The notes: a model not told the origin generated them from the sequence alone. A stretch of DNA of 64,000 nt from Chryseobacterium gleum (GCF_900636535.1 NZ_LR134289.1:2418001-2482000); one strand, 5' to 3'. Shown: positions 34,272-44,043, counted from the stretch's first letter. Numbers and translations are program-made.

Positions 34272-35413
34272 CTGAATAATCTCTTTTCTAAGCCTAACTT
34301 CTGCATAGTCTGAGCACCAAATTTGATAATGCCCATCTTATTTTTATAGTCTTTATATGTTTTGTTTTTTCCTTCGAAGATCTGTTGCAGTTCTTCTTTG
34401 GTAAGGTCTAACTTATTCGCAACATATTCAAATTCTTTCTGTAAAAATTCTTCTGAAAGTTCAGGTCTTGAAACTCTATCTAAAGCTTCTTCTCTTGTCA
34501 TCTGGCCGGTAAGAATCAGTGAAGAAAAGTGTGCTTTTCTTTTTTCGTAACCGAATTTTCTTGGCAACCAATAATCTTCATAAAAACGGGTAAATCTTGA
34601 TTCGTGATGCTTATGCTGGAAAGGTTCCCAACCGAACTTTTCCACTAAAAGAGATTCGGCATCTTTTTTATGGAACGGAACAAGATTCAGAGGTTTGAAT
34701 ACTTCCATTCCATATATGTATTTGTATAGAATTTTATAGGAAAGAATATCAACTAACGGAAATGTTTTAAGAGGTCTTTTACCAAACTTCGAATGAATAT
34801 CTTTTACTAAGGTAGTGTCAATCCCTGGAAAGCCTCCCCATTCTTCAGGCTCTCTGCAGCATTCTGTAGAAAAATTACTTCCGGTAAGTACGTAATTGAT
34901 TTTATTTTTTTTTGCAAATTTATATAAGGCAGAAAAGAAAGCATAATCCTGCGGTAAATCCTGATCTGAGATTTGAGATTTCAGAAATGCAACCTGCAGG
35001 TCTTTCATTTCTTCCCAATTGATTACTTCAGTATATAAATCCAGATTCAGACCATTGATCAGTTTTTCAATATTCCCCACAGCTTTATCTGTATTCCATC
35101 CTGCATCAACATGAAAAATCAAAGGACGAATCCCCATAACTTCTTTTGCTATATAAGCAGCATAAGAACTGTCTAATCCGCCACTTAGACCAATAATACA
35201 ATCAAAATCTTTATTTTTAGATGTCTTTTTGATTCTATCAGCAATTTTCATCAATTCATCGTATCCTTGCTGATCTGTATGCCAGTTGGGTTCTATATTT
35301 TCTTTAAAATTGATATAATAATCACTTTCTCCCTTTTCATTAAAAATAATGTTAGGGTCTGTAGTGTCCATTATAGTTTTTGTACAGATCTGATATGGTC
35401 TTTTATTCATCAT
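34268..35413 (-). CDS. N-acetyl sugar amidotransferase (WbuX/WbpG family)
   Basis: 381 residues with an ATP pyrophosphatase domain; the PP-loop is SGGLDSSYAAYIAKE near residues 76-90. CTKTIMDTTDPNIIF at the N-terminus and the internal FSTECCREPEEWGG cysteine-rich segment are typical of this family. With HisH2 and HisF2 it turns an N-acetyl group into an acetamidino group in P. aeruginosa O-antigens (WbpG) and related glycans. The target here is probably the diacetamido-uronic acid of the Wbp genes. It overlaps both neighbours by 4 bases. Confidence 0.9.
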   Translation of the reverse strand: MMNKRPYQICTKTIMDTTDPNIIFNEKGESDYYINFKENIEPNWHTDQQGYDELMKIADRIKKTSKNKDFDCIIGLSGGLDSSYAAYIAKEVMGIRPLIFHVDAGWNTDKAVGNIEKLINGLNLDLYTEVINWEEMKDLQVAFLKSQISDQDLPQDYAFFSALYKFAKKNKINYVLTGSNFSTECCREPEEWGGFPGIDTTLVKDIHSKFGKRPLKTFPLVDILSYKILYKYIYGMEVFKPLNLVPFHKKDAESLLVEKFGWEPFQHKHHESRFTRFYEDYWLPRKFGYEKRKAHFSSLILTGQMTREEALDRVSRPELSEEFLQKEFEYVANKLDLTKEELQQIFEGKNKTYKDYKNKMGIIKFGAQTMQKLGLEKRLFR

Positions 35414-36321
35414 TTTTTACTTTGTAAAACGTCTTTTATTATCTTGGCTTTCCTTATTATCGATTCATCATTATGAGAAATAAAGTTATTGAGGGTTCCT
35501 TTAAATTCTTTTCTCATATTTTCCGCTTCAGGTCTTTCATAAAAATAGGCATCGGCTCCCCACCACAAAATTCCATCTACAAATTTACCATTTACATTTT
35601 GACTTGCAACAGTTTCCATCTGTTCCTTCCATATCTTATCTGAAATTTCCTTCATACCATCTTTCTCATTACTATTATGGTATCTATGCCACATAAAAAC
35701 GTAAACAGGCTTTTTATAGGCAACTCCTAATTTTATAAGTCCATTCAGATTATTTTCTAAATAATTACCATTAGCAAGAACTGCTGCAGGATTACTATAA
35801 AAGGTATATAGTGAAGGAAAAAAAATATCACATTCTTTCAACAGAGGTGCAAATTTGTTTTGTTTAGCATAGAACTCATCATTTGGGCTCCATACACTAG
35901 TAAAAGGAATTGCATATAATCCAAATTTGATATTAGGTCTGGCTTTTTTAGCGAATCTGAGTACTTTCAAGCAATAATCCATTGCTTTCATAGCACTTTT
36001 ATCATCTTCTCCAAGCATGTCATCAAAAGGCATCTCAAGATCTATATAGACTACCCCTTTTTGATTCTTATCAGGTATTCCTCTATTGATCTCTTTTTCT
36101 AATAAATCCGGAAGAAACAAGTATTTGTCACTAGTTCTAGAGATAAATTGTCCTTCATCCAGAAATCCCACTTCTTCACCTCCAGTGCTTTTTAAATAGT
36201 TCTCTGCTTTACTACCTATCTTTCCCAATGAATAATAAAATTTTGTTTGATTATTTTTCACTTGTGAAGATGAATTACATGATATAAAGAAAAGGAACAA
36301 TAATAGTACTATTTTTTTCAT
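35410..36321 (-). CDS. Lipoprotein with a possible TIM-barrel glycosidase domain
   Basis: 303 residues. Lipoprotein signal MKKIVLLLFLFFISC, with C15 as the lipid site. The mature part has alternating beta and alpha segments: GVVYIDLEMPFDDM, IKFGLYAIPF, ECDIFFPSLYTFY, PVYVFMWHRYH and VDGILWWGADAYF. The D-x-E pair at the end of a strand (YIDLEM) and FPSLY remind me of the hyaluronidase (GH56) type barrel, but this is a weak impression. Overlapping wbuX by 4 bases, it is clearly part of the locus. It may trim or degrade the polysaccharide in the periplasm or at the surface. Confidence 0.7.
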   Translation of the reverse strand: MKKIVLLLFLFFISCNSSSQVKNNQTKFYYSLGKIGSKAENYLKSTGGEEVGFLDEGQFISRTSDKYLFLPDLLEKEINRGIPDKNQKGVVYIDLEMPFDDMLGEDDKSAMKAMDYCLKVLRFAKKARPNIKFGLYAIPFTSVWSPNDEFYAKQNKFAPLLKECDIFFPSLYTFYSNPAAVLANGNYLENNLNGLIKLGVAYKKPVYVFMWHRYHNSNEKDGMKEISDKIWKEQMETVASQNVNGKFVDGILWWGADAYFYERPEAENMRKEFKGTLNNFISHNDESIIRKAKIIKDVLQSKK

Positions 36322-36360
36322 ATTAAAATATTTAATTAATCCTAAAGCATCAAACTTAGT

Positions 36361-37575
36361 TTATTTATTTAATATACTTTCATATAGTTTTATGTATTCT
36401 TTAAACTTATTGTTTTTATCAAAAAGAGACTCTACTCTTTTTCTGCAATGTTCTGAATAAAATATTTTCCCATTAACTCGAATTTTTTCAATTGCTCTAA
36501 TAACACCATTTATATCTCCTTTTTCAACGACAATTCCTGTTGTTTCATCAATTGTTTCGGGAGACCCGCCCGAATTAAAAGTTATAACAGGTGTTCCGCA
36601 AGCCTGAGCTTCAATATTAGTTAATCCCAAAGCTTCCTCTAAAGTAGGATTAAAAAAAACATCAGCAGCAGAATATAATTCTGCTAATTGTTGGACACTT
36701 TCCGTTCTTTCAAAACCTATGATATTTGACGGAAGATTTCTAATTTGCTTTTTATTAAGCCCAATCAATACTATTTGGTATTGAGTTGATAACATCTGCG
36801 AAAGTTTTATAAAATAGGATAATCCCTTATTCTCAGTCCATGGACTAGCTACCCCTAGAATTAAAAACTTATCATCACTGATTTTATATTTATTTCTGGT
36901 ATCTAAGTTATTTTGAATAGTAAATTTAACAAGGTCAATCCCATTCCGAATTACCTTTACATCATTTTTTTTTAGGAAAGACTTTTTTACTTCCTTTTGT
37001 AACCAATCTGAAACAGGTACAATAGTAAGCTTCTCTAGAGAATTAAATAATTTTTTTTTATTCTCAAAATTTTCAGTAGAATTATCTACCCAACTTTTAG
37101 GATATTGATGAATCTGCGGGCACTCATAGCATTTTGTCTGCCATTTTTGACATCCTACCAACTCAAAATGAGCGCAATGTCCCGTAAAAGACCAGCAATC
37201 ATGAAAGGTCCACACAACAGGTACGTTATATTCAGCTAAAAAATTGAATAATATTTCAATATTAATAAAATATCCATGTACATGCTGCAACTGAATAATA
37301 TCCGGCTTAATTTCTTTTATCTTATTAATTAATTGTAGAGTTGCTCTTTTGGAACCAAATCCGTGTCGATCCATTAATCGTGTTAATAATACATGAGAAA
37401 TTATATCTAATTTATTTCCAATTCTAATTGTTTTGGATTTACTCGGTAAATTATCTCTTGCATAAGCTATATAACTCTCCCATCCGTTGGCAAGAATTTG
37501 TTCACCAATCTGCTCAGCAATTCTTCCTACAGAACCACTATTGACCTCACTACTAATCTGAAAAATTCTTTTCAT
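36361..37575 (-). CDS. Glycosyltransferase family 4
   Basis: 404 residues, GT-B fold. The N-terminal half has VNSGSVGRIAEQIGEQI (acceptor-side glycine loop) and WTFHDCWSFTGHCAHFELVGC, followed by CYECPQI, a cysteine-containing segment seen in a subgroup of GT4 enzymes. The C-terminal half has ILGVASPWTENKGL, FFNPTLEEALGLTNIEAQACGTPVITF, with the E-x7-E donor-binding motif. Donor and acceptor unknown. 8 bases after the neighbouring transferase gene. Confidence 0.87.
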   Translation of the reverse strand: MKRIFQISSEVNSGSVGRIAEQIGEQILANGWESYIAYARDNLPSKSKTIRIGNKLDIISHVLLTRLMDRHGFGSKRATLQLINKIKEIKPDIIQLQHVHGYFINIEILFNFLAEYNVPVVWTFHDCWSFTGHCAHFELVGCQKWQTKCYECPQIHQYPKSWVDNSTENFENKKKLFNSLEKLTIVPVSDWLQKEVKKSFLKKNDVKVIRNGIDLVKFTIQNNLDTRNKYKISDDKFLILGVASPWTENKGLSYFIKLSQMLSTQYQIVLIGLNKKQIRNLPSNIIGFERTESVQQLAELYSAADVFFNPTLEEALGLTNIEAQACGTPVITFNSGGSPETIDETTGIVVEKGDINGVIRAIEKIRVNGKIFYSEHCRKRVESLFDKNNKFKEYIKLYESILNK

Positions 37576-37583
37576 TTTAAAAT

Positions 37584-38771
37584 TTAGTGTTCAAATACCT
37601 CCAGTGTCGTATTGCAAATAATTCTATAATCCAAATACTCAGATGCCACTTTTTTAGCTCCTGATTTCATTTCTTGTAACAATTCCGGATTGCTTTTCAA
37701 ATGGGTAATATGCTTAATCATATTTTCAGAAGTAATTTCGTTTGATTTCAAAATAATAATATTATTATACAAGTTCAAATACTCTGGATTTTGCCCACCT
37801 GAATCTCCAATCAAAAGGGGCAGATGCATTCCTATAGATTGTTGCCAAATGACTGATTGGCTTGCCGGATAAATCGCTAAATCACATATTGTCATTAACT
37901 CAAGGATCGAATCCCCATCAAGCCATCCTGTAAAATGTACATTTGACTTTTTAGCGATGTCCTTCAGCATATTTTCGTATTCAAGATTTTGATCACTTGC
38001 TTTACCAAATACAATTAGATGTATATTCTGATCATTTATTTGTTCAACCGCATTTATTAATACGTCTGTTTTTTTTAAGGGATCAAACTTTCCACCTGTA
38101 ATTAACACAAAATCATTTTCTTTAATCCCAAATCTACTTTTGATGGTGGATGTGTCTGTACGTTCCATTATATCAATAGATTTTAAATAATCACATCCTA
38201 AGGGAAGTAATTTCATATCTTTGTAAGGTACATCATAAACCTGATTAAGAAAATCTGCACTAGCTGGAACTATAGGATAGATCGCTTTTATATATTTTAT
38301 ATACTTATATAAAATATATTTTCTTATTACCTTATGTAATATATTTAAAGAAATCCAACCATGTGCAGAATTACTAAAGTCTGAATGATAGTCCATAATA
38401 ATTTTACAGTTCGGATTCTTTTTCACATATTTTACAGCTTCTTTTAAGTTAAGATGTATGTCATGTGCATATATTAGATCTGGCTTCTCTTGTTCTAAAA
38501 TTTCATAGACTCCAGGATGCTTTTTCAATTTGTGTAATATATTTACACTATAAGGGAGTCTAATAATTTTTGCGCCTAAATGCTCAGATACTGATCCTTT
38601 TTTATCTTTATTATAATTATCATGAATGTAATCAAATACAGACTCATATGTTGATGAAATCATTACAACACTATGCCCTAATTCAATATAATATTTTGTC
38701 AAAAGATTTTCTTGGTAAGTATAATTTAATCCAAAAAAATCTTGGAGCATTACTATTTTTTTACTTTCCAT
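37584..38771 (-). CDS. Glycosyltransferase family 4
   Basis: 395 residues, GT-B fold. The N-terminal half has MLQDFFGLNYTYQENLL and PDLIYAHDIHLNLKEA. The donor half has LITGGKFDPLKKTDVLINAVEQI, HFTGWLDGDSILELMTICDLAIYPASQSVIWQQSIGMHLPLLIGD. The second acidic residue of the usual E-x7-E motif is not obvious, so its donor site may differ. It overlaps the next membrane protein gene by 11 bases. Confidence 0.85.
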   Translation of the reverse strand: MESKKIVMLQDFFGLNYTYQENLLTKYYIELGHSVVMISSTYESVFDYIHDNYNKDKKGSVSEHLGAKIIRLPYSVNILHKLKKHPGVYEILEQEKPDLIYAHDIHLNLKEAVKYVKKNPNCKIIMDYHSDFSNSAHGWISLNILHKVIRKYILYKYIKYIKAIYPIVPASADFLNQVYDVPYKDMKLLPLGCDYLKSIDIMERTDTSTIKSRFGIKENDFVLITGGKFDPLKKTDVLINAVEQINDQNIHLIVFGKASDQNLEYENMLKDIAKKSNVHFTGWLDGDSILELMTICDLAIYPASQSVIWQQSIGMHLPLLIGDSGGQNPEYLNLYNNIIILKSNEITSENMIKHITHLKSNPELLQEMKSGAKKVASEYLDYRIICNTTLEVFEH

Positions 38772-39939
38772 TTTGTATGTTCTTACTGAGAGTTAATGAT
38801 AATAAAGGCCAAAACAATAAATAATTTGCTATAGACCCTGAAGAAAAAGATGCAACAATATCCATTAGCAGTATTGCTCCAATCCAATTATAATAAGGAA
38901 TTCTTATAAATTTTAACGCATTGATAAGTGCCACAATTATAATAATTATAGACATTACTCCTCCTAGAAAACCTAGTGCCATTAATGACTCAAGCACTAA
39001 GTTATGGGGGTATGTTCCCCCAAAGATAGTCTCAACAGAATCACCTAAGAAAGGATGATCAAGAAACTGATTCCATGCAGATTGAAATAACTCTGCTCTA
39101 TATCGGTCACTATCATTGGAAGAAAAACCTGTTTCTTTAAACCGTTCAAAAATTAAATCTGAAATATTTAAATATTCTGGGAAAAAGCAAATCAATGTAA
39201 TTACAATTGCAATGAGCAGAAAAACATATTTTTTATGAATCAGGTGTCTCGCATAAAAAAGATATACAATGACAGCAATTATGAGTTGTAATAAAGGACC
39301 TCTTGATCCTGCCATAAATAAATTGAAAAAACTCAAACCCATCCCAACAGCGAGTATAATCTTATGCCAAAGCTTATTTTTGTCTAAAAAAATAGTAAAA
39401 CTAATAAAGAACATAACTGCAGCAGATTTTCCGAATGAAACTGTATTAAGAGCCGCATTTGCATCAGCTCTAACCAATACATCATCAGGAACGATCTGAG
39501 GATGTGTGATATTATTATATAGCCCCCAAATGTTAACAACGTATAAAATAATAAGTACCCATTTTCTCACTGATATAATTGTATCTTTTGAAAAATATGT
39601 GGCACAGGCAAAAGTACATATCAGGATAGAAGCAGAAAAGGCCCAATAATCTCCCAATGGAGATTCTATTGTTTTTGAAGTCAATGCTGTATCATAAAAA
39701 AGCCTTATCAAATACAGCCCCCAAAAAAAGTATATTAAAAAGTGTTGATTTGTTAATTTAGGTTTATTTTTTAAAATTACCCAAGTTCCAAGAAAAAATA
39801 CAAATACCCTATAAGCTACAGATACAGGTCTTGATGACTCCATATTTAATAAACCAGGAAAGAAAGATATGAGCTCATATCCATAAAGCATCAATACTAA
39901 GAAAGTAACTTGTAATTTATTTATTCTTTCAGTGTACAC
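38761..39939 (-). CDS. wzy: O-antigen polymerase (Wzy-like) membrane protein
   Basis: 392 residues, about eleven hydrophobic helices. The periplasmic loop near residues 265-320 has SDRYRAELFQSAWNQFLDHPFLGDSVETIFGGTYPHNLVLESLMALG, the Wzy_C pattern with the conserved PHN. It lies between wzx and glycosyltransferases, the usual place of the polymerase. A similar protein at 28985-30208 may be a second polymerase or a ligase. Confidence 0.83.
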   Translation of the reverse strand: MYTERINKLQVTFLVLMLYGYELISFFPGLLNMESSRPVSVAYRVFVFFLGTWVILKNKPKLTNQHFLIYFFWGLYLIRLFYDTALTSKTIESPLGDYWAFSASILICTFACATYFSKDTIISVRKWVLIILYVVNIWGLYNNITHPQIVPDDVLVRADANAALNTVSFGKSAAVMFFISFTIFLDKNKLWHKIILAVGMGLSFFNLFMAGSRGPLLQLIIAVIVYLFYARHLIHKKYVFLLIAIVITLICFFPEYLNISDLIFERFKETGFSSNDSDRYRAELFQSAWNQFLDHPFLGDSVETIFGGTYPHNLVLESLMALGFLGGVMSIIIIIVALINALKFIRIPYYNWIGAILLMDIVASFSSGSIANYLLFWPLLSLTLSKNIQNGK

Positions 39940-41203
39940 CTTTTGATAATTTATTTGTAAAAATTAAGAAAATAATATTTGATAAAATAGAAACACCAGA
40001 AAATAATATCAACGAAATATAATAATCTGAAAAGAAATAATATCCCGAATAAATTGAAATAAAAACCAACAAAGCATTTGCAACTTGTAGTCTCATTAAT
40101 ATTTTTTGTTTACCCACTACATAAAATAACGTATTAAGGGGGGTAACAACAAATTCTATTAAAAGCATTACAGATAAGATTCTGGCAAAATACCCTGCAA
40201 CTTCCCATTTGTCACCAAAAACAAAAGTGAATAACTTAGGTGAGATAATGAATACGACTAGGTATATCGGAAATGACATTAGAACAAGCTTTTTTATGGT
40301 AGATCTATAGAGGTCTTTACAATTTCCTTTTTCTCTGATTTCATCAATAGCTTCGTTTCTGAAAACATTTCCTACAGATGTTGTAATAACTATGTTTGGA
40401 AGTCTGATCATCCTATTCGCCATTGAAAAAAAGCCCACAATTGTTGTATTATATAAAACAGAAAATAATATTGGAATAAATTGTTGGCAAGCAGCAAGAG
40501 ACATATCAGAAATAATCATATATCTAGGAAAAGAAGAGTATTCTTTTGCCACACTCTTTAACTCATTATGATGTGATTTTAAGAAAGCTCTTAACTCTTT
40601 ATCTGTTAAAAGTAAATAAAGTATAGAACTAAAGACTCCTAATATCATCCCTACAATCATTCCATTTTTGTACCCCAGTATTCCGAAGATTATACTGAAT
40701 AAGCAAGATGTAATTACTTGTATCGCATTTGAAAAAGTAATTTTTTTATATTTTTTATTTCTTTGATTCCAGTACCCTAATGCAGAATAAACAGCACCAA
40801 AAAAAATATACAGCGGAGCTATATATACCTCATTATTTGAGAGAAATTGTGTTTTATCATGAATATGAAAAACATTTTTCAATAAAAGTATCAGAACAAA
40901 GTATAATGATGAGACTGAAACAGCAATATAAATAATAAGTTTAAATATTGCTGAAGCTCTGCCATCCTCTTTTGGAAGTCCAACAGCCAATTCATAACGC
41001 CCAGTTGAAAGAACTGCCAGAAAAACGGTAAAACTTGTAAAAATAGAAAGAATACCGAATGATTCAACAGAATACATTCGGGAAAGAAGAGGAGAGGTTG
41101 CAATTACTATCAGCTGACTGATAACAGTTCCACTGGATAGTATTGCTACATTTTGTAAAAAAGAATTCGATTTTACACTATTTAAAATATTTTTAAAATT
41201 CAA
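39929..41203 (-). CDS. wzx: Oligosaccharide flippase (Wzx-like)
   Basis: 424 residues with about twelve hydrophobic helices. The N-terminus has SSGTVISQLIVIATSPLLSRMYSVESFGILSIF, the usual Wzx/MATE-like start. It turns lipid-linked repeat units across the inner membrane. It overlaps wzy by 11 bases. A 106-base gap, without a recognisable promoter, separates it from the wbpB-like gene upstream. Confidence 0.88.
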   Translation of the reverse strand: MNFKNILNSVKSNSFLQNVAILSSGTVISQLIVIATSPLLSRMYSVESFGILSIFTSFTVFLAVLSTGRYELAVGLPKEDGRASAIFKLIIYIAVSVSSLYFVLILLLKNVFHIHDKTQFLSNNEVYIAPLYIFFGAVYSALGYWNQRNKKYKKITFSNAIQVITSCLFSIIFGILGYKNGMIVGMILGVFSSILYLLLTDKELRAFLKSHHNELKSVAKEYSSFPRYMIISDMSLAACQQFIPILFSVLYNTTIVGFFSMANRMIRLPNIVITTSVGNVFRNEAIDEIREKGNCKDLYRSTIKKLVLMSFPIYLVVFIISPKLFTFVFGDKWEVAGYFARILSVMLLIEFVVTPLNTLFYVVGKQKILMRLQVANALLVFISIYSGYYFFSDYYISLILFSGVSILSNIIFLIFTNKLSKGVH

Positions 41204-41309
41204 AACTATTCAAACGATTTATCATTCATAATTTCTTGTTGAAAGTAACCAAACTGTTTAGCATATTTATACAATTTCAGCAACTATTGCTTTAACAATA
41301 AAACAATTA

Positions 41310-42323
41310 TTATTTTTTCAGAGCATAAATCCTTTCTATAATGTCTACTACTTTCAACCCCTCCAAAGCATTGGTAGTAATGGTATTTCTTCCTTTCAAT
41401 ACATCTACTACATTTTCAATAATATAATGATGATTGGCTGCGGATCCTTTATATGCTCCATAATCATTACCTGGGTTGGTAGGCGGTAATTCCGGCATTA
41501 TATAATCTTTCACGTTACAAATTTCCACTTTATCCATATATTGACCTCCGATTTTTACAGCGCCATTTTCAGCAATAATGGTCATAGAACTTTCAAGATT
41601 CTGATTCCATACTGAAGTAGAATAGTTTAGAGATCCCATCCCACCATTTACAAAATCAAAATTAACAAAACCTGAATCTTCAAAATCCGTAAGAGTTTCA
41701 TGATTAAAATCTGCAAATTTTGCCTGAATATTGGTAATATCACCAAACAACCAGTACATAATATCGATAAAATGAGAAAATTGTGTGAATAGCGTTCCTC
41801 CATCCAGATCAAGTTTCCCATGCCATGATTCCGGTTTATAATATCTTTCATCACGGTTCCAGTAGCAATTAAGCTGAACCATGTATATTTTACCAAGTTT
41901 TCCGCTCTCTACCATTTCTTTTATCCATGCAGAAGGAGGTGAGTATCTGTTTTGCATTACTGCAAAAACCTGTTTATGCTTGTGCAGAGCCTGAAATATA
42001 AGTTTTTCAGCATGTTGTTTTTTCAGAGCCATTGGCTTTTCTACTACCACATGCTTTCCAGCATCTATCACTTTGTAAGACTGTTCAAAATGGAATCCGT
42101 TTGGAGAAGCAATATTAACAACATCCACATCAATCCCGGAAGTCAGGAATTCATCCAGTGAAGCAAAAAAGGGAACATTATAATTTTCAATTCCAAGGGC
42201 AGATTTATCTTTAACATCAATTAATCCTACTAATTCACATTCATCATTCCTTGAGATCATTTCGGCATGTCTTTTTCCGATATGCCCGCAGCCCACCACT
42301 GCAAATTTTATTTTTTCACTCAT
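41310..42323 (-). CDS. wbpB: UDP-GlcNAcA 3-dehydrogenase (WbpB/WlbA-like, Gfo/Idh/MocA family)
   Basis: 337 residues. Rossmann motif VVGCGHIGKRHAEMI at about 9-23, VNIASPNGFH, the family motif VEKPMALKKQHAEKLI and the active-site region SWHGKLDLDGGTLFTQFSHFIDIMYWL. It oxidises C3 of UDP-GlcNAc uronic acid. In studied WbpB/WlbA enzymes the bound NADH is reoxidised by 2-oxoglutarate, giving L-2-hydroxyglutarate. That fits the LhgO gene in this operon. Confidence 0.9.
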   Translation of the reverse strand: MSEKIKFAVVGCGHIGKRHAEMISRNDECELVGLIDVKDKSALGIENYNVPFFASLDEFLTSGIDVDVVNIASPNGFHFEQSYKVIDAGKHVVVEKPMALKKQHAEKLIFQALHKHKQVFAVMQNRYSPPSAWIKEMVESGKLGKIYMVQLNCYWNRDERYYKPESWHGKLDLDGGTLFTQFSHFIDIMYWLFGDITNIQAKFADFNHETLTDFEDSGFVNFDFVNGGMGSLNYSTSVWNQNLESSMTIIAENGAVKIGGQYMDKVEICNVKDYIMPELPPTNPGNDYGAYKGSAANHHYIIENVVDVLKGRNTITTNALEGLKVVDIIERIYALKK

Positions 42324-42332
42324 TTGTATGTT

Positions 42333-42905
42333 TTAAATTTTTGAAACTTTATTATTTTCTAATTTATATTTTTCTCCGCTTTCTTCACAAACGGCAATAT
42401 TTTCTGTGTCAAACTGAAGTCTGTGCCCGAATTCGCTCATCCATCCCATCTGTCTGGCAGGGTTTCCCACTACCAATGCATAATCCGGAACTTCTTTGGT
42501 AACCACAGCTCCTGCGCCAATAAAAGCATACTGACCGATATTATGTCCACAAACAATAGTTGCATTAGCCCCTATGGAAGCCCCTTTTCCAACATGTGTT
42601 TTCAGATATTCATTCTTTCTGTTTACTGCACTTCTTGGATTTATTACATTGGTAAAAACCATTGAAGGTCCTAAAAAGACATCATCATCACATGTTACTC
42701 CTTCATAGATAGAAACATTATTCTGAACTTTCACATTTTTTCCCAAAATTACTTTAGGTGAAATAACAACATTCTGTCCAATATTACATTTTTCTCCCAA
42801 AATGCAACCTGTCATAAGGTGTGAAAAGTGCCAGATTTTGGTTCCGTTTCCTATTTGACATCCTTCGTCAATAACGGCTGTTTCATGTGCAAAAAAATCA
42901 GACAT
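42333..42905 (-). CDS. wbpD: UDP-sugar 3-N-acetyltransferase (WbpD/WlbB-like)
   Basis: 190 residues from the ATG at 42905 (MSDFFAHETAVIDEGCQIG); the frame is open to 42947. Left-handed beta helix of hexapeptide repeats (IGNGTKIWHFSHLMTGCILGEKCNIGQNVVI and on), ending in the VVGNPARQMGW tail common to sugar acetyltransferases. It acetylates the 3-amino group made by the WbpE-like aminotransferase, giving UDP-GlcNAc(3NAc)A. It sits 9 bases before the wbpB-like gene. Confidence 0.92.
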   Translation of the reverse strand: MSDFFAHETAVIDEGCQIGNGTKIWHFSHLMTGCILGEKCNIGQNVVISPKVILGKNVKVQNNVSIYEGVTCDDDVFLGPSMVFTNVINPRSAVNRKNEYLKTHVGKGASIGANATIVCGHNIGQYAFIGAGAVVTKEVPDYALVVGNPARQMGWMSEFGHRLQFDTENIAVCEESGEKYKLENNKVSKI

Positions 42906-42918
42906 ATCTGCTTTTATA

Positions 42919-44043
42919 TTAGTTAAAATAATTCTTAATTTCTTCAATTATAATATCCAGCACTTCCTGATCAAATTCTGTATGAACAGGAAGAGAGATA
43001 ACTTCTTTACAAAGTTGCTCTGTAACCGGAAGGCTAAAGCCATCTTCTACATATTGAAGAAAAGCTTCCTGCTTATAAAGAGGCAAAGGATAGTATATCA
43101 TACTTGGTATATTCTTTTCTGCCAAATATTTTTGTAATCCGTCTCTTTTTCCATTTTTTACTCTTAGGGTATACTGATGAAATACATGTGTAGAATTTCC
43201 AGCTCTCCCAGGAATCTGAATTTCAGCAATCCCTTTAAGGTTTTTATCATAATAATCTGCCATTCTGTTTCGGGCAGCTGAATACTCATCCAAATGCTTA
43301 AGCTTCACTTTTAATATAGCAGCCTGAATGGTATCCAATCTTGAGTTACAACCTAAAACTTTGTGATAGTATTTCTTTTCCTGGCCATGGTTGGCAATCA
43401 TTCTGATTTTGGAGGCTAATTCATCATCATTTGTCATCAAAGCTCCTCCATCACCATAGCAACCCAGATTTTTTGACGGAAAAAATGAAGTACAGCCAAT
43501 ATGTCCGATAGTCCCTGTTTTCCTAACAGTTCCATCTGAAAACGTATAATCTGAGCCGATTGCCTGAGCATTATCTTCTATAACAAAAAGGTTGTGTTTT
43601 TCTGCAAATTTAAGAATTTGTTCCATATCTGCACTTTGTCCATATAAATGAACAGGAACAATTGCTTTGGTATTGGGTGTAAGATATTTTTCAAGACCTT
43701 CCAGCTGTATATCAAAAGTATCTGCGTTTACGTCTACCATTACAGGTTTTAATCCTAAAAGACCAATGACTTCTGCAGTCGCTACATAAGTGAAAGCAGG
43801 GCAGATTATCTCGTCACCAGGCTGTAGGTTGAGAGCCATCATGGCAATTTGAAGAGCATCTGTTCCATTGGCACATGGAATAACATGCTTTACTCCAAGG
43901 TATTTTTCGAAATCGTGTTGAAATTCTTTTACAGCAGGACCGTTAATAAATGCTGTACTGTCTATGCATTCCTGAATACCTACATCTATGTCTTCTTTTA
44001 TTTTCAGGTATTGACCTTTAAGATCAACCATTTGAATTTTCAT
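42919..44043 (-). CDS. wbpE: UDP-3-keto-sugar aminotransferase (WbpE/WlbC-like, DegT family)
   Basis: 374 residues, PLP-dependent DegT/DnrJ/EryC1 family. The start is MVDLKGQYLKIKEDID; FINGPAVKEFQHDFEKYLGVKHVIPCANGTDALQIAM follows. The PLP lysine is in SFFPSKNLGCYGDGGALMTND. It adds the 3-amino group to the keto-sugar made by the WbpB-like enzyme. In Porphyromonas the homologue is PorR, needed for anchoring T9SS cargo. Confidence 0.93.
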   Translation of the reverse strand: MKIQMVDLKGQYLKIKEDIDVGIQECIDSTAFINGPAVKEFQHDFEKYLGVKHVIPCANGTDALQIAMMALNLQPGDEIICPAFTYVATAEVIGLLGLKPVMVDVNADTFDIQLEGLEKYLTPNTKAIVPVHLYGQSADMEQILKFAEKHNLFVIEDNAQAIGSDYTFSDGTVRKTGTIGHIGCTSFFPSKNLGCYGDGGALMTNDDELASKIRMIANHGQEKKYYHKVLGCNSRLDTIQAAILKVKLKHLDEYSAARNRMADYYDKNLKGIAEIQIPGRAGNSTHVFHQYTLRVKNGKRDGLQKYLAEKNIPSMIYYPLPLYKQEAFLQYVEDGFSLPVTEQLCKEVISLPVHTEFDQEVLDIIIEEIKNYFN

